A model generated the notes under the pieces. It was not told the DNA's origin. It did no database searches and was given only the letters and a program-made list of their open reading frames with translations. Below are positions 29,187 to 40,732 of a DNA stretch of 64,000 bases, in pieces (the first letter of the stretch is position 1; the number at the start of each line of letters is the position of its first letter). Origin of the DNA: Lonsdalea populi (GTDB lineage Bacteria; Pseudomonadota; Gammaproteobacteria; Enterobacterales; Enterobacteriaceae); contig NZ_CP065534.1 of NCBI RefSeq assembly GCF_015999465.1, forward strand, positions 372,001 to 436,000, read 5' to 3'. The position numbers were made by a program, and so were the translations under genes.

Positions 29187-30578
29187 CTATTCGCCGATAC
29201 TACGCAGACGCTTGCCGGACATCAGGTTATGTTCGATGTGCTCCAGCGAGACGTTTTTGGTTTCCGGGATCAGCCACAGCGTCAGCACGATGAACAAGAC
29301 GTTGAGGCCGCCGTAGACCCAGAAGGTGTTGGCGTTGCCCAAGGTATTCAGCATGGTCAGGAAGGTGGCTCCGACGATCATGTTGGCTATCCAGTTCGTG
29401 GTCGTCGAGACGGTGATGCCGAAATCACGGCCGCGCAGCGGCTGGATCTCGGAGCACAGCACCCAGATCAACGGACCGGCGCTCATGGCGAACCCGACAA
29501 TAAACATCAGCAGCATGATGATGGCGGCGTACTGCATGCCGCTGGAGGTAATGCCGACGTGAAGCATCGTTCCCAGCACGCCCATACCGAAGGCCATGAC
29601 CACGAAGCCCAGAATCAGCGTCGGCTTGCGTCCCCAGCGGTCAACCAGACCGATGGCGATGAAGGTAGCCAGCACGTTGACGGCCCCGACGATCACCGTT
29701 CCCCACATCTGTTGCCCGGTGCTGGTGAAACCGGCGATGTCGAAGATCTTCGGCGCGTAGTACATGATCACGTTCATGCCGGTGAACTGTTGCATCACCT
29801 GCAGCAGAATGCCGAGGTAGACCGCGCGGCGGAAGTTGGCATTACTGATAAACAGCGCCCAGCCGCTCTGCTGGATTTGCAGGCTTTCTCGAATCTCATC
29901 CAGCTCTTTTTTCGCCTGTTCGGTCGAGTCGCGCAGCCTGTCCAGGACCCGCCTGGCGTCGTTGAAGCGCCCTTTGGCCGCCAGCCAGCGTGGGCTGCCC
30001 GGCAGGAAGAACACACCGATAAACAGAAGTACCGCAGGGAGGGTGATAACCCCCAGCATCCAGCGCCAGGAGCCGGTATAGCTGAACGCCGTGTCGGACA
30101 GATAAGCGCCGAGAATGCCGATGGTGATCATCAACTGATACATGGAGATCATGCTGCCGCGAATTTTCTCGGGCGCGATCTCGGACAGATACAGCGGTGC
30201 CGTATAAGAGGCCACGCCGACGGCGAGACCCAGGATCACGCGGGAGAAGATCAATACATCGACGTTTGGCGCCAATGCCGAGCTCAGCGAGCCGACGACA
30301 AATAGGACGGAAGCCACCATTAGGCTGGTTTTTCTGCCCAGATGAGACGAAAGCCAGCCGCTGCCGATAGCGCCGATAGCCGCGCCGAACATCATCGAGC
30401 TGACAACCCACTCCTGCTGATGACTCGTCATTTGAAACGTTTGCGTGATGAACGGCAGCGCGCCGGCAATCACCCCGATATCCAAACCGAACAGCAGCCC
30501 TGCCAGCGCGGCAAGAAAGCAGACCAAAAACGTCATGGTTTTATTGGATGCTCTGTTGTTATTTTTAGCCCCAACCAT
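29187..30578 (-). CDS. galP: Galactose:H+ symporter GalP
   Basis: A 463-residue MFS sugar porter with 12 membrane helices that imports galactose (also glucose) with protons. Sugar-porter signatures are [17 protein letters not shown] in helix 1, [14 protein letters not shown], a PESPR-like motif seen here as LPGSPRWLA, and [17 protein letters not shown]. The C-terminus has [18 protein letters not shown]. Length and motifs match E. coli GalP (464). Two GalR/GalS-type operators lie upstream. Orientation and neighbours (metK, sprT) match E. coli. Confidence 0.94.
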   Translation of the reverse strand: MVGAKNNNRASNKTMTFLVCFLAALAGLLFGLDIGVIAGALPFITQTFQMTSHQQEWVVSSMMFGAAIGAIGSGWLSSHLGRKTSLMVASVLFVVGSLSSALAPNVDVLIFSRVILGLAVGVASYTAPLYLSEIAPEKIRGSMISMYQLMITIGILGAYLSDTAFSYTGSWRWMLGVITLPAVLLFIGVFFLPGSPRWLAAKGRFNDARRVLDRLRDSTEQAKKELDEIRESLQIQQSGWALFISNANFRRAVYLGILLQVMQQFTGMNVIMYYAPKIFDIAGFTSTGQQMWGTVIVGAVNVLATFIAIGLVDRWGRKPTLILGFVVMAFGMGVLGTMLHVGITSSGMQYAAIIMLLMFIVGFAMSAGPLIWVLCSEIQPLRGRDFGITVSTTTNWIANMIVGATFLTMLNTLGNANTFWVYGGLNVLFIVLTLWLIPETKNVSLEHIEHNLMSGKRLRSIGE

Positions 30579-30662
30579 AGAACCTCACTTGTTAATCCTG
30601 ACCCCTGGTATGTCGTAGCATAAAATGCCACTACATCGCGTTGTGTGATCCGTCCCCTACAG

Positions 30663-30678
30663 GTGTAAACGGTTACAA
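30663..30678 (-). promoter_or_regulatory. GalR/GalS operator, proximal to galP
   Basis: GTGTAAACGGTTACAA matches the GalR/GalS consensus (GTGKAANCGNTTNCAC) in all but the last base. It lies 85 bp upstream of galP. Confidence 0.8.
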
Positions 30679-30763
30679 TTTTGTTGCCAACGGTTTATAT
30701 TGGCTGGCTATCTATATATGACAAAACGGCATTTGGGCAATCCGAAAAGCGGTAGGGGATGAG

Positions 30764-30779
30764 CTGTAATCGATTACAG
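30764..30779 (-). promoter_or_regulatory. GalR/GalS operator, distal to galP
   Basis: CTGTAATCGATTACAG is a perfect 16-bp palindrome of the GalR/GalS type, 101 bp from the proximal operator. Paired operators at this distance would allow looping or graded control, as at E. coli galP. Confidence 0.78.
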
Positions 30780-30910
30780 AAAAGACGAGTAAAATGAAGA
30801 GCGGCGCATTCGCAAGCTTTATCGCGTTTTATCAAGATGTTACGAGTGAATAGAGGTAGTCAGAATCGCGACAGGGGTTAGTGCGGAAGTGTCTGAAAAG
30901 CGGGTAGCCC

Positions 30911-30945
30911 AAAAAACACCAAAGCCAGACCGGCTGGCTTTGGTG
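30911..30945 (-). terminator. Intrinsic terminator of metK
   Basis: CACCAAAGCCAG (30917-30928) and CTGGCTTTGGTG (30934-30945) form a 12-bp stem with a 5-base loop. On the minus strand it is followed by six T (30916-30911). Confidence 0.92.
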
Positions 30946-30957
30946 AAAACACGGAGA

Positions 30958-32109
30958 TTACAGGCCAGCGGCGTCGCGCAGTTTCGGAGCGACGTCGGTT
31001 TTCTCCCACGGGAAATGCTCGCGACCGAAGTGGCCGTAAGCTGCGGTTTCCTGATAGATGGGATGTAGCAGATCCAGCATTTGAATCAGACCGTACGGAC
31101 GCAGATCGAAGTATTCGCGCACCAGTTCAGCCAGTCGATCGGAGGCAATTTTCTCGGTGCCGAAGGTTTCGACGGCGATAGACGTCGGCTCAGCCACGCC
31201 GATGGCGTAAGAAACCTGAATTTCACAACGATCGGCCAGGCCAGCGGCCACGATGTTCTTCGCCACATAACGTGCGGCATAGGCTGCAGAACGGTCGACT
31301 TTAGACGGATCCTTACCGGAGAACGCGCCGCCGCCGTGACGCGCTGCGCCGCCGTAGGTATCGACGATGATCTTACGGCCCGTCAGGCCGCAGTCGCCCA
31401 TTGGGCCGCCGATAACGAAACGGCCGGTAGGGTTGATGAAGTATTTGGTTCCGGCGGTCAGCCACTCGGCAGGCAGCACAGGTTTGATGATCTCTTCCAT
31501 CACCGCTTCCTGCAGATCTTTTAGTTTGATGTCTTCAGAATGCTGAGTGGACAGCACCACGGCGTCGATTCCGGCGATTTTGCCGTTATCGTAAGCGAAG
31601 GTGACCTGGCTTTTCGCGTCCGGACGCAGCCACGGCAGTGAGCCGTTTTTACGCACTTCGGACTGGCGCTGTACCAGACGGTGGGCGAAGGTGATCGGTG
31701 CGGGCATCAGCACGTCGGTTTCGTTGGTCGCGTAGCCAAACATCAGGCCCTGGTCGCCTGCGCCTTGCTCCAGCGGGTCGGTGCGGTCAACGCCCTGATT
31801 GATATCGGGAGACTGTTTGCCGATGGCGCTCAGCACTGCGCAAGAGTTGGCGTCGAATCCCATATCGGAATTCACGTAGCCAATGTCGCGCACCGTGCGA
31901 CGTGTAATCTCTTCAATATCTACCCAGGCGCTGGTCGTAATTTCACCACCGACTAACACCATTCCGGTTTTGACGTAAGTTTCGCAAGCGACGCGTGCTT
32001 TGGGATCCTGTTCCAGAATCGCATCAAGAACCGCGTCAGAGATCTGGTCGGCGATTTTGTCAGGATGTCCTTCGGAAACAGACTCGGATGTAAATAGGTG
32101 TCTAGCCAT
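30958..32109 (-). CDS. metK: S-adenosylmethionine synthetase
   Basis: This enzyme makes SAM from ATP and methionine (EC 2.5.1.6), the methyl donor for most methylations and the MetJ corepressor. The product is 383 residues. The N-terminus is [20 protein letters not shown]. Diagnostic segments are [16 protein letters not shown] and the P-loop-like [19 protein letters not shown]. Upstream sequence carries tandem MetJ-box-like octamers. A strong terminator follows. The position between galP and speA is as in E. coli. Confidence 0.98.
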   Translation of the reverse strand: MARHLFTSESVSEGHPDKIADQISDAVLDAILEQDPKARVACETYVKTGMVLVGGEITTSAWVDIEEITRRTVRDIGYVNSDMGFDANSCAVLSAIGKQSPDINQGVDRTDPLEQGAGDQGLMFGYATNETDVLMPAPITFAHRLVQRQSEVRKNGSLPWLRPDAKSQVTFAYDNGKIAGIDAVVLSTQHSEDIKLKDLQEAVMEEIIKPVLPAEWLTAGTKYFINPTGRFVIGGPMGDCGLTGRKIIVDTYGGAARHGGGAFSGKDPSKVDRSAAYAARYVAKNIVAAGLADRCEIQVSYAIGVAEPTSIAVETFGTEKIASDRLAELVREYFDLRPYGLIQMLDLLHPIYQETAAYGHFGREHFPWEKTDVAPKLRDAAGL

Positions 32110-32811
32110 GAGTTTCTTTACCTTGTAAAAGCAAAGCCGTTAAGCAGTGTATCGGTTAATCGGTATAGACGGATTAACATCTGGACGGCTATTTTAGGTC
32201 GGTTTTTAGTCTTATTGCCAGTAGTTTTTGCCCGCCGATCCCGATCCTCTCAGGTGGTCTCTAACACGGTTCGTCGCAACTCAATGGATCGTTACGAATT
32301 ACATTTTGATTTTCGACGGTGGGATCGGTATAACCGGCGATCGGTTTCGATACCCGTGATAGGCTTACTTTTTGCCGTTTCCATTGATGGCCAGACCGCA
32401 TAGCCTGCGGCCTGCTGGGAGGTGATAGGATTAATGACCCGTTGTTTTTCAGTGTGTTGCGCTCGCCGCGCCGCCGACGCTATGGCGTCTTTATATTACC
32501 GCTTTCCGCTTTCAGCCCGGCCTCGCCTTTCCCGCAGTGCGACGCAGGATTCCCGCGCTGGCTGACCCGTCTTTTATTCCTGTGCAGAGGGGCGCCGTGC
32601 GTTCTTCTGATGATGGTTTCCCCCTGATTTTTACCCAAACAGATCTCGGAGCCTGACATCGTGCTTTACACTGAAAAGAGTCACAAAACGGCGGCATATT
32701 ACTGTCTGCCGGGGTCTGCATCATGACTGGTACAGACAGAAAGCGTGTTTCAGGTTGTCTATGCTGGAGCATCCATAATCGCCGATATTGCTATAACAGA
32801 AGGGGACTGCC
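32110..32811. other. Divergent metK-speA intergenic region
   Basis: This 702-bp gap carries the metK promoter with MetJ-like boxes on the left and the speA promoter on the right. I see no supported small gene; E. coli yqgB-like residues were not found. Confidence 0.5.
32167..32190 (-). promoter_or_regulatory. Candidate MetJ operator upstream of metK
   Basis: Three adjacent octamers, AGACGGAT, TAACATCT and GGACGGCT, resemble tandem met boxes (consensus AGACGTCT). They lie 58-81 bp upstream of metK. MetJ with SAM represses metK in enterics. Confidence 0.55.
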
Positions 32812-34791
32812 ATGTCTGACGACATGATCCATCCACGCTCGTCAGCGGCGGGTAAGCTCGACAATGTACGCTCCATGCAGGAGGTGGCTATGAGCGATCG
32901 CGATGCCAGTGAGATGCTGCGCACCTACAACATTGCCTGGTGGGGCAATAACTATTATGACGTCAACGAGCTGGGGCATATTACCGTCTGTCCCAATCCG
33001 GACGTGCCTGGAGCACGTGTCGATTTGGCGCATTTGGTGAAAGAGCGTCAGGGCAAAGAAGATCGTCGTTTGCCCGCGCTGTTCTGCTTCCCGCAAATTC
33101 TGAAGCACCGCCTGCGCTCCATCAACGGCGCGTTCCAGCGTGCGCGCGAATCTTTCGGCTACGAAGGCCGCTACTTTTTGGTTTATCCGATCAAGGTGAA
33201 CCAGCATCGCAGGGTAATCGAGTCGCTAGTGAACGCCGGCGAACCGCTGGGACTGGAAGCCGGTTCCAAGGCGGAGCTGATGGCGGTACTTGGCCATGCC
33301 GGCATGACCCGCACCGTCATCGTCTGCAACGGTTACAAAGACCGCGAATATATTCGCCTGGCGCTGATTGGCGAAAAACTGGGGCACAAAGTGTACCTGG
33401 TGATTGAAAAAATGTCGGAAATCCGAGTCGTGCTGGAAGAGGCGGAGCGCCTGAACGTGGTGCCGCGCCTTGGCGTGCGCGCTCGGCTGGCCTCTCAGGG
33501 CTCCGGCAAATGGCAGTCCAGCGGCGGCGAAAAATCCAAATTCGGACTGGCGGCCGTACAGGTGTTGCAACTGGTCGAAATGCTGCGCGAGGCCAACCGT
33601 CTGGAAAGCCTGCAATTGCTGCATTTCCATCTCGGCTCTCAGCTGGCGAATATCCGCGATATCGCCACCGGCGTGCGCGAATCGGCCCGCTTCTATGTCG
33701 AACTGCACAAGCTGGGCGTGAATATCCAGTGCTTCGACGTGGGCGGCGGTTTGGGCGTGGACTATGAAGGGACGCGCTCGCAGTCGGACTGCTCCGTGAA
33801 CTATGGCCTGAACGAATACGCCAACAACGTGATCTGGGGGATCGGCGACGCCTGTAACGAACATGGCCTGCCGCATCCGATGGTGATCACCGAGTCCGGC
33901 CGCGCCTTGACCGCGCACCATACCGTGCTTGTCTCCAACATCATCGGCGTGGAGCGCAACGAATTCAGCGAGCCGGAAGCGCCGGTTGAAGACGCGCCGC
34001 GCGCGCTGGAAAGCATGTGGTCGACCTGGAACGAAATCACCCAAACGGGCAATCGTCGCTCCTTGCGCGAATGGCTGCACGACAGCCAGATGGACCTGTA
34101 CGATGTCCACACGCAATATGCGCACGGCATGCTGGATCTGACGCAGCGGGCAAAGGCGGAACAGCTTTATCTGAGCATTTGCCAGCGGATCCAGCAGCAG
34201 CTCGATCCCAGCAATCGCGCGCACCGGCCGATCATCGATGAACTGCAGGAGCGCATGGCGGACAAGCTGTACGTCAACTTCTCGCTGTTCCAGTCTATGC
34301 CGGATGCGTGGGGGATCGACCAACTGTTCCCGGTATTGCCGCTGGAAGGACTGGATAAACTGCCGGAACGTCGCGCGGTCTTGCTGGATATTACCTGCGA
34401 TTCCGATGGCGCGATCGACCATTATATTGATGGCGACGGTATTGCCACGACCATGCCGATGCCGCCGTATAATCCGGAAGATCCGCCGCTGCTGGGCTTC
34501 TTTATGGTGGGCGCCTATCAGGAAATTCTGGGCAACATGCATAACCTGTTCGGCGACACGGCCACCGTGGACGTTTTCGTCGGCGAAGACGGCAAAGTCG
34601 ACGTTGTGGAATCGGATGAAGGTGATACGGTCGCGGATATGCTGGAGTATGTGCAATTGAATCCGGATGTGCTGATGTCTCGCTTCCGCGATCAGGTGAA
34701 AGCGGCGCAGCTACAGCCGGAGCTGCGGGCGCAGTTCCTGCATGAGTTCGAAACCGGGCTTTATGGTTACACCTACCTCGAAGACGAATAA
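32812..34791 (+). CDS. speA: Biosynthetic arginine decarboxylase
   Basis: A PLP-dependent group IV (alanine racemase-fold) decarboxylase converting arginine to agmatine (EC 4.1.1.19), the entry to putrescine via agmatine. The product is 659 residues. PLP Lys128 lies in [14 protein letters not shown], and the phosphate-binding segment is [14 protein letters not shown]. The catalytic-cysteine region near the C-terminus is [18 protein letters not shown]. The end [11 protein letters not shown] is identical to E. coli. In E. coli the next gene is agmatinase speB; here speB is absent and loiP follows. An in-frame ATG at 32890 could be an alternative start. Confidence 0.96.
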   Translation: MSDDMIHPRSSAAGKLDNVRSMQEVAMSDRDASEMLRTYNIAWWGNNYYDVNELGHITVCPNPDVPGARVDLAHLVKERQGKEDRRLPALFCFPQILKHRLRSINGAFQRARESFGYEGRYFLVYPIKVNQHRRVIESLVNAGEPLGLEAGSKAELMAVLGHAGMTRTVIVCNGYKDREYIRLALIGEKLGHKVYLVIEKMSEIRVVLEEAERLNVVPRLGVRARLASQGSGKWQSSGGEKSKFGLAAVQVLQLVEMLREANRLESLQLLHFHLGSQLANIRDIATGVRESARFYVELHKLGVNIQCFDVGGGLGVDYEGTRSQSDCSVNYGLNEYANNVIWGIGDACNEHGLPHPMVITESGRALTAHHTVLVSNIIGVERNEFSEPEAPVEDAPRALESMWSTWNEITQTGNRRSLREWLHDSQMDLYDVHTQYAHGMLDLTQRAKAEQLYLSICQRIQQQLDPSNRAHRPIIDELQERMADKLYVNFSLFQSMPDAWGIDQLFPVLPLEGLDKLPERRAVLLDITCDSDGAIDHYIDGDGIATTMPMPPYNPEDPPLLGFFMVGAYQEILGNMHNLFGDTATVDVFVGEDGKVDVVESDEGDTVADMLEYVQLNPDVLMSRFRDQVKAAQLQPELRAQFLHEFETGLYGYTYLEDE

Positions 34792-34816
34792 CGCGTCTGA
34801 GGCATCACGATACGTG

Positions 34817-34850
34817 AAGGCTGAGTGTGAACTCAGCCTTTATTGTTTTC
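34817..34850 (+). terminator. Intrinsic terminator of speA
   Basis: AAGGCTGAGT (34817-34826), loop GTGA, and ACTCAGCCTT (34831-34840) form a 10-bp stem followed by TATTGTTTTC. Confidence 0.82.
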
Positions 34851-35000
34851 TGCCGTCGTCACACCGCGAGTTGATGTCAGGATATTGTCCGCTGAGGATT
34901 AACCCAGTGCGGGCAACCACGGCGTTCAGGCCGGATCAATAGAAATGTGATGAAGGTATTCGGCTGGCCAAATGCGCGGAGATGACAGAAGTTGAAATGA

Positions 35001-35026
35001 AAAGGGCGCCGAGGCGCCCTTTATTT
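35001..35026 (-). terminator. Bidirectional terminator between speA and loiP
   Basis: AAAGGGCGCC with GGCGCCCTTT (35001-35022) is a self-complementary stem followed by ATTT on the plus strand and TTTTC on the minus strand. It most likely ends loiP transcription. Confidence 0.68.
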
Positions 35027-35040
35027 AAAAGCGTCAGCGA

Positions 35041-35793
35041 TTATTTGTTTTCGGCGATACGCTTGCGGATATGTTCAGCACGTTCTTTGGACGCCGGGTG
35101 GGAGTCAAACATGCTGCTGTCACGGCCTGCATCTAACTTCGCCAGTTTGTCGAAGCTGGTCGCCAGACCTTCGCGGTTGACGCCACGTTTTGTCAGCAGA
35201 TCGAAGGAGTAGTCATCGGCCTGGGATTCCTGAGCCTGTGAGAACTGCGCGTTGACCAGCGCTTCGCCCAGATCGGCCAACTGAGACTTGGACAGCGTAG
35301 CGGCGACGCCGCCCACGGACGCGGCAGCGGAACGTGCGGCTTCTGCCGCATAAGCGACCTGCATGGCTTTACGGCTATGGCCCAGCGCGACGTGGCCCAT
35401 TTCGTGGCCCAGTACGCCTTCGACTTCATTATCGGTCATCATGTCCATCAGGCCGCTGTATACGCGGAGGCAGCCGTTAGCCATCGCCCAGGCGTTGACG
35501 TCTTTCGCCAGGTAAACTTTGTAGTTAGCCGGAGTACCGTTGATATCGTGACCGAGTGAGTTGGCGATTTTGTTCAGGCGTTTGGTGTACTTGCTGTTGG
35601 CGGGGGCGATGCTCGCCTCTTTGTCCATTTCCTGGCAAGACTGCGCGCTCAGCGTTTTAACGTCTGAATCACTCAGAGAGGCGGCTTTGAAAGCCTGGGT
35701 GCCGGACTGCAGCATTTGTGCTGCGTCCATGCTCTTACAGCCGCTCAATGACGTAGCCATGACGATAGCTAATAGTGAAACTCGTAATTTCAT
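35041..35793 (-). CDS. loiP: Lipoprotein M48 metalloprotease LoiP/YggG
   Basis: A zinc metalloprotease anchored to the outer membrane, active in envelope stress. The product is 250 residues. A lipoprotein signal peptide with lipobox LSGC puts the lipidated Cys at residue 19. The zinc motif HEMGH lies in VLGHEMGHVALGHS near residue 130. The third ligand is probably the Glu in QAQESQADDYSFDLL. All are M48 family features. In E. coli the gene lies between speB and tktA; here it follows speA directly. It diverges from tktA. Confidence 0.93.
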   Translation of the reverse strand: MKLRVSLLAIVMATSLSGCKSMDAAQMLQSGTQAFKAASLSDSDVKTLSAQSCQEMDKEASIAPANSKYTKRLNKIANSLGHDINGTPANYKVYLAKDVNAWAMANGCLRVYSGLMDMMTDNEVEGVLGHEMGHVALGHSRKAMQVAYAAEAARSAAASVGGVAATLSKSQLADLGEALVNAQFSQAQESQADDYSFDLLTKRGVNREGLATSFDKLAKLDAGRDSSMFDSHPASKERAEHIRKRIAENK

Positions 35794-36148
35794 CCTTTTT
35801 CTCCCTAGGATTGTAAGTAAAACTACGCGTCTTGACTAAAGACGTAACAAAAACGGGGATAATGTAAGGGAATGCACAGGGTATTAATAGGAATAAATGC
35901 ATAACATTACATTTGTCAGGAAATAGTACGCTGCATCCCTAATGGGTGGGCAATGGCGAATTTCGGCGGGGCTGCGACGGCGTGAATCCCCCGTTCCAAG
36001 GGCGCTCGGCACATACGGTTAGCAGTGCATTCAATCGGGATTTCATGTACATTTAAAACTATCTCTTCTTGGTCTTTTCGGGCTAACGTTTTGATTTATA
36101 TATCGTGTGTTCGGCAAGACACTTGTTCAATCCGATCTGGAGTAAAGC
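35794..36148. other. Divergent loiP-tktA intergenic region
   Basis: 355 bp with no supported gene. It holds the promoters of both flanking genes; no operator is recognised with confidence. Confidence 0.5.
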
Positions 36149-38143
36149 ATGTCCTCTCGTAAAGAACTTGCCAATGCTATCCGTGCGTTGAGCATGGATG
36201 GTGTGCAGAAGGCCAAATCTGGCCATCCGGGCGCACCGATGGGTATGGCCGATATCGCCGAAGTCCTGTGGCGTGACTACCTCAATCATAACCCTGCTAA
36301 CCCGCACTGGGCCAACCGCGACCGCTTCGTGCTGTCCAACGGCCACGCCTCTATGCTGATTTACAGCCTGCTGCACCTGACCGGCTACGATCTGCCGCTG
36401 GAAGAGCTGAAGAACTTCCGTCAACTGCACTCGAAAACGCCGGGTCACCCGGAAGTCGGCTATACGCCGGGCGTCGAAACGACCACGGGTCCGCTGGGAC
36501 AGGGGATCGCGAATGCGGTCGGTATGGCTATCGCCGAGCGCACGCTGGCGGCGCAGTTCAACCGTCCCGGGCATAACATCGTCGATCACCACACTTATAC
36601 GTTCCTGGGCGATGGCTGCATGATGGAAGGGATCTCGCATGAGGTCTGTTCACTGGCGGGGACGCTGAAACTCGGCAAACTGACGGCGTTCTACGATGAC
36701 AACGGCATTTCCATCGACGGTCATATCACCGGTTGGTTTACCGACGATACGGCTGCGCGCTTCGAAGCCTACGGCTGGCATGTGATCCGCGGTATCGACG
36801 GTCACGATGCGGATGCGATCAAACGTGCTATTGGCCAAGCGCAGTTGGTGACCGACAAACCCTCTCTGCTGATGTGCAAAACGGTCATCGGCTTCGGTTC
36901 ACCGAACAAGCAGGGCACGCATGAAGTGCACGGCGCGGCGCTGGGCGATGCCGAAGTGGCCGCGACCCGTCAAAACATCGGCTGGAGCTACGGTCCGTTC
37001 GAAATCCCGGCAGAAATCTACGCCGAGTGGGATGCCCGCGATGCGGGACAGCGCAAAGAGGCTGACTGGAACAAGGCGTTCGACGCATACGCCAGCGCCT
37101 ATCCGGATTTGGCCGCTGAATTCCGTCGTCGGGTCGACGGCGAACTGCCGGCAAACTGGCAGACGGATTCCGCTAAGTATGTTGAAGAGCTGCAGGCCAA
37201 CCCAGCCAGCATCGCCAGCCGTAAGGCTTCGCAGAATGCGCTGGAGAGCTACGGTAAACTGCTGCCTGAATTCCTGGGCGGCTCAGCGGATTTGGCGCCA
37301 AGCAACCTGACCATGTGGTCTGGCTCCAAGCCGCTGAATGAAGATCCGGCGGGCAACTACATCCACTACGGCGTGCGAGAGTTCGGCATGACCGCTATCG
37401 CCAACGGGATCGGCCTGCACGGCGGTTTCATTCCTTACACCGCCACCTTCCTGATGTTCGTGGAGTACGCTCGCAACGCGGTCCGTATGGCGGCGCTGAT
37501 GAAACTGCGCAGCATCTACGTTTATACCCATGATTCCATCGGTCTGGGTGAAGATGGCCCGACTCACCAGCCTGTTGAACAACTGGCCAGTCTGCGCGTG
37601 ACGCCGAACCTGAGCACCTGGCGTCCGGCCGATCAGGTTGAGACCGCTGTGGCATGGAAATATGCAATTGAACGTCAAGACGGTCCTACCGCGCTGATCC
37701 TGTCTCGTCAGAACCTGGCGCAGCAGGAACGCACCGCTGAGCAACTGGCGAATATCGCCAAAGGCGCTTACGTACTGAAAGACAGCGACGGTCAGCCCGA
37801 CCTGATCCTGATCGCGACCGGTTCTGAAGTGGAGCTGGCCGTGGCGGCCTGGCAGCAACTGACGAACGACGGCGTGAAGGCGCGCGTGGTTTCCATGCCT
37901 TCTACTGACGCGTTCGATAAGCAGGATGGCGCGTACCGTGAATCCGTATTGCCTGCCGCCGTGAGCGCGCGCGTGGCGGTGGAAGCCGGTATTGCCGACT
38001 ACTGGTACAAGTATGTGGGCCTGAACGGAGCGATTGTCGGCATGACCACCTTCGGCGAGTCTGCGCCAGCCGAGCTGCTGTTCAAAGAGTTTGGCTTCAC
38101 GACCGAAAACGTGGTCGCTAAAGCGAAAGCCTTGCTGAAATAA
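36149..38143 (+). CDS. tktA: Transketolase
   Basis: A thiamine diphosphate enzyme of the non-oxidative pentose phosphate pathway, transferring two-carbon units between ketoses and aldoses (EC 2.2.1.1). The product is 664 residues. The N-terminal segment [19 protein letters not shown] leads to the TPP/Mg motif [17 protein letters not shown] (about residues 154-170). The pyrimidine-binding segment [12 protein letters not shown] and the phosphate-binding [18 protein letters not shown] follow. Length equals E. coli TktA. GGAG precedes the ATG. The place next to loiP, upstream of epd, is conserved. Confidence 0.98.
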   Translation: MSSRKELANAIRALSMDGVQKAKSGHPGAPMGMADIAEVLWRDYLNHNPANPHWANRDRFVLSNGHASMLIYSLLHLTGYDLPLEELKNFRQLHSKTPGHPEVGYTPGVETTTGPLGQGIANAVGMAIAERTLAAQFNRPGHNIVDHHTYTFLGDGCMMEGISHEVCSLAGTLKLGKLTAFYDDNGISIDGHITGWFTDDTAARFEAYGWHVIRGIDGHDADAIKRAIGQAQLVTDKPSLLMCKTVIGFGSPNKQGTHEVHGAALGDAEVAATRQNIGWSYGPFEIPAEIYAEWDARDAGQRKEADWNKAFDAYASAYPDLAAEFRRRVDGELPANWQTDSAKYVEELQANPASIASRKASQNALESYGKLLPEFLGGSADLAPSNLTMWSGSKPLNEDPAGNYIHYGVREFGMTAIANGIGLHGGFIPYTATFLMFVEYARNAVRMAALMKLRSIYVYTHDSIGLGEDGPTHQPVEQLASLRVTPNLSTWRPADQVETAVAWKYAIERQDGPTALILSRQNLAQQERTAEQLANIAKGAYVLKDSDGQPDLILIATGSEVELAVAAWQQLTNDGVKARVVSMPSTDAFDKQDGAYRESVLPAAVSARVAVEAGIADYWYKYVGLNGAIVGMTTFGESAPAELLFKEFGFTTENVVAKAKALLK

Positions 38144-38161
38144 GCGCCGCGTTTGACTAAC

Positions 38162-38190
38162 AAGGCCGGGACTATTCCTGGCCTTTTTTT
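38162..38190 (+). terminator. Intrinsic terminator of tktA
   Basis: AAGGCCGGG (38162-38170) and CCTGGCCTT (38177-38185) pair with one G-T wobble and a 6-base loop, followed by a run of T to 38190. Confidence 0.85.
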
Positions 38191-38474
38191 ATCTGCGATC
38201 CCTGCTTTTGCGTGGCGGCAAGTAGTTGTATTCATTTTTTTGACATACGTCACTCTTCTGGCACCGGCCTGTGGGGACGATTCCTTTTGACAATGAATTC
38301 GTTTATGCTAGCTGAAGCGTTTCAGTCATCGGAGCAGTCACTCAATTCCGCTGAATCAGCCGGGTTTTACGGGTCGATGACGAAGAAAACGCAAGGTATA
38401 ACCAATGGTTTATTCCTGACGATGTACTGATTATTCTATAGGACCAGCGGTTTTATCATTACACAGGGAATTTC
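38191..38474 (+). promoter_or_regulatory. epd promoter region
   Basis: A candidate sigma-70 promoter has TTGACA at 38287-38292 and TAGCTG at 38309-38314, spaced 16 bp. The remaining gap of about 280 bp holds no gene. In E. coli epd-pgk-fbaA expression is CRP-responsive; a CRP site here is not called. Confidence 0.4.
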
Positions 38475-39491
38475 ATGACGATCCGTATTGCGATAAACGG
38501 TTTTGGTCGGATAGGACGCAGCATACTGCGGGCTCTCTATGAGTCCGGACGGCGCGCCGAAATCTCCGTCGTCGCGATCAATGAGCTGGCGAATGCCGAA
38601 GGGATCGCCCACCTGCTTAAGTACGACAGCAGCCATGGACGTTTTTCGTGGGATGTCGGTCAGAAATGCGACCAGCTGTACGTGGGGGATGACGTCATTC
38701 GCCTGCTGCACGAGCCGCAGTTGCAAAACCTGCCCTGGAGAGAACTGGGCGTGGACATTGTGCTGGATTGCAGCGGCGTTTACGGCAGCCGGGCCGACGG
38801 TGAAGCGCATCTGGCCGCAGGCGCCCGCAAGGTGCTGTTTTCGCATCCCGGCACGCCGGATCTGGACGCCACCGTGGTGTACGGCGTCAACCAGGATGAT
38901 TTACGGTCCGAGCACCGTCTGGTGTCGAATGCATCCTGCACCACCAACTGTATTATTCCCGTGATAAAACTGCTCGATGACGCGTTTGGCATTGAAAGCG
39001 GTACGGTCACCACCATTCATGCCTCCATGAACGATCAACCGGTGATTGACGCCTATCACCATGATTTACGTCGCACGCGTGCGGCCAGCCAGTCAATCAT
39101 TCCGGTGGATACCAAACTGGCTGCGGGAATTACGCGTTTTTTCCCGAAGTTCCAGGATCGTTTCGAAGCGATTTCCGTGCGGGTGCCCACCACGAACGTC
39201 ACGGCGATCGATCTAAGCGTTAGCGTGAGAAGTAAAGTAAACGTTTGTGAAATCAACGGCCTACTGCAAAGCTCAGCGCGAGGGGCATTTCGTGGTATAG
39301 TTGACTACACAGAATTACCGTTAGTTTCAGCCGATTTTAATCACGATCCGCACAGCGCGATCGTGGACGGAACACAAACCCGGGTCAGTGGACATCATCT
39401 GATAAAAACACTGGTCTGGTGCGATAACGAATGGGGCTTCGCCAACCGAATGTTGGATACCACTCGGGCAATGGCGGCCTGCGGATTCTAG
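38475..39491 (+). CDS. epd: D-erythrose-4-phosphate dehydrogenase
   Basis: A GAPDH-family NAD enzyme that oxidises erythrose 4-phosphate to 4-phosphoerythronate, the first step of pyridoxal phosphate synthesis. The product is 338 residues. The NAD-binding N-terminus [19 protein letters not shown] is followed by nucleophile Cys155 in [13 protein letters not shown]. The segment [29 protein letters not shown] is the epd version of the GAPDH S-loop region and distinguishes it from glycolytic GapA. It precedes pgk by 68 bp in the classical epd-pgk-fbaA operon. Confidence 0.96.
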   Translation: MTIRIAINGFGRIGRSILRALYESGRRAEISVVAINELANAEGIAHLLKYDSSHGRFSWDVGQKCDQLYVGDDVIRLLHEPQLQNLPWRELGVDIVLDCSGVYGSRADGEAHLAAGARKVLFSHPGTPDLDATVVYGVNQDDLRSEHRLVSNASCTTNCIIPVIKLLDDAFGIESGTVTTIHASMNDQPVIDAYHHDLRRTRAASQSIIPVDTKLAAGITRFFPKFQDRFEAISVRVPTTNVTAIDLSVSVRSKVNVCEINGLLQSSARGAFRGIVDYTELPLVSADFNHDPHSAIVDGTQTRVSGHHLIKTLVWCDNEWGFANRMLDTTRAMAACGF

Positions 39492-39559
39492 TACGCGGCG
39501 GCGGTTCTGCCGACGCCTCGCTCAAGCAACTTTAAGAGAATCAACCAAGAGGATTCACC

Positions 39560-40723
39560 ATGGCTGTAATTAAGATGACCGATCTGGATCTGGCTGGCAA
39601 ACGTGTGCTGATCCGTGCGGATCTGAATGTACCGGTTAAAGCCGGCAAAGTGACGTCCGATGCGCGTATCCGCGCATCTCTGCCGACAATCGAAACAGCG
39701 CTGAAGCAAGGTGCCCGCGTGATGGTGACTTCTCACCTGGGTCGTCCTACTGAAGGCGAATACAACGAAGAATTTTCTCTGCTGCCGGTTGTTAACTACC
39801 TGAAAGACAAATTGTCTTCACCCGTTCGTCTGGCGAAAGACTACCTAGAAGGCGTTGATATCGCGGAAGGCGAACTGGTTGTTCTGGAAAACGTCCGCTT
39901 CAACAAAGGCGAGAAGAAAGACGACGAAGTGCTGGCGAAAAAATACGCCGCGCTGTGCGACGTGTTCGTCATGGACGCCTTTGGTACGGCTCATCGCGCT
40001 CAGGCTTCGACTCACGGCGTAGGTAAATTCGCGCCGATCGCCTGCGCAGGTCCGCTGCTGTCCGCTGAACTGGAAGCGCTGGGTAAAGCCCTGGGCAAAC
40101 CGGCTCGTCCGATGGTTGCTATCGTCGGCGGTTCTAAAGTCTCCACCAAACTGACCGTTCTGGACTCTCTGTCCAAAATCGCTGACCAGCTGATCGTCGG
40201 CGGCGGCATCGCCAACACCTTCATCGCGGCTCAGGGCCACAACGTGGGTAAATCCCTGTATGAAGCGGACCTGATCCCGGAAGCGAAAAAACTGCTGGAA
40301 ACTTGTGATATTCCGGTACCGAGCGACGTGCGCGTAGCGACCGAGTTCTCTGAAACCGCCAGCTGCACGATGAAATCCGTCTCTGAAATTAAAGACGACG
40401 AACAGGTTCTGGATCTGGGCGACGTATCTGCAGAACGCCTGGCTGAAATTCTGAAAAATGCCAAGACTATCCTGTGGAACGGTCCGGTTGGTGTGTTCGA
40501 ATTCCCGAACTTCCGTAAAGGCACCGAAGTGATCGCACAGGCGATTGCCGACAGCGACGCGTTCTCCATCGCGGGCGGCGGCGATACTCTGGCGGCTATC
40601 GACCTGTTCGGTATTGAAGATAAAATCTCTTACATCTCTACTGGCGGCGGCGCCTTCCTTGAGTTCGTTGAAGGTAAAAAACTGCCGGCCGTAGTGATGC
40701 TGGAAGAACGCGCTAAGCAGTAA
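39560..40723 (+). CDS. pgk: Phosphoglycerate kinase
   Basis: The glycolytic ATP-generating kinase that interconverts 1,3-bisphosphoglycerate and 3-phosphoglycerate (EC 2.7.2.3). The product is 387 residues, the E. coli length. The N-terminal signature [18 protein letters not shown] and the substrate-binding [12 protein letters not shown] are present. The hinge and nucleotide region includes [13 protein letters not shown] and [13 protein letters not shown]. The C-terminal loop [12 protein letters not shown] with [13 protein letters not shown] is diagnostic. AAGAGGA precedes the ATG. It lies between epd and fbaA. Confidence 0.98.
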   Translation: MAVIKMTDLDLAGKRVLIRADLNVPVKAGKVTSDARIRASLPTIETALKQGARVMVTSHLGRPTEGEYNEEFSLLPVVNYLKDKLSSPVRLAKDYLEGVDIAEGELVVLENVRFNKGEKKDDEVLAKKYAALCDVFVMDAFGTAHRAQASTHGVGKFAPIACAGPLLSAELEALGKALGKPARPMVAIVGGSKVSTKLTVLDSLSKIADQLIVGGGIANTFIAAQGHNVGKSLYEADLIPEAKKLLETCDIPVPSDVRVATEFSETASCTMKSVSEIKDDEQVLDLGDVSAERLAEILKNAKTILWNGPVGVFEFPNFRKGTEVIAQAIADSDAFSIAGGGDTLAAIDLFGIEDKISYISTGGGAFLEFVEGKKLPAVVMLEERAKQ

Positions 40724-40732
40724 TGATGAACG

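Larger units (their letters stand above)
30579..30957. other. galP promoter region and metK 3' end
   Basis: This 379-bp gap holds two GalR/GalS-type operators (listed separately) and the metK terminator. No gene is visible. Confidence 0.7.

Noticed and set aside
33226..34656. A 476-codon minus-strand frame inside speA
   Set aside because: Shadow of the conserved speA gene with no domain or ribosome site.
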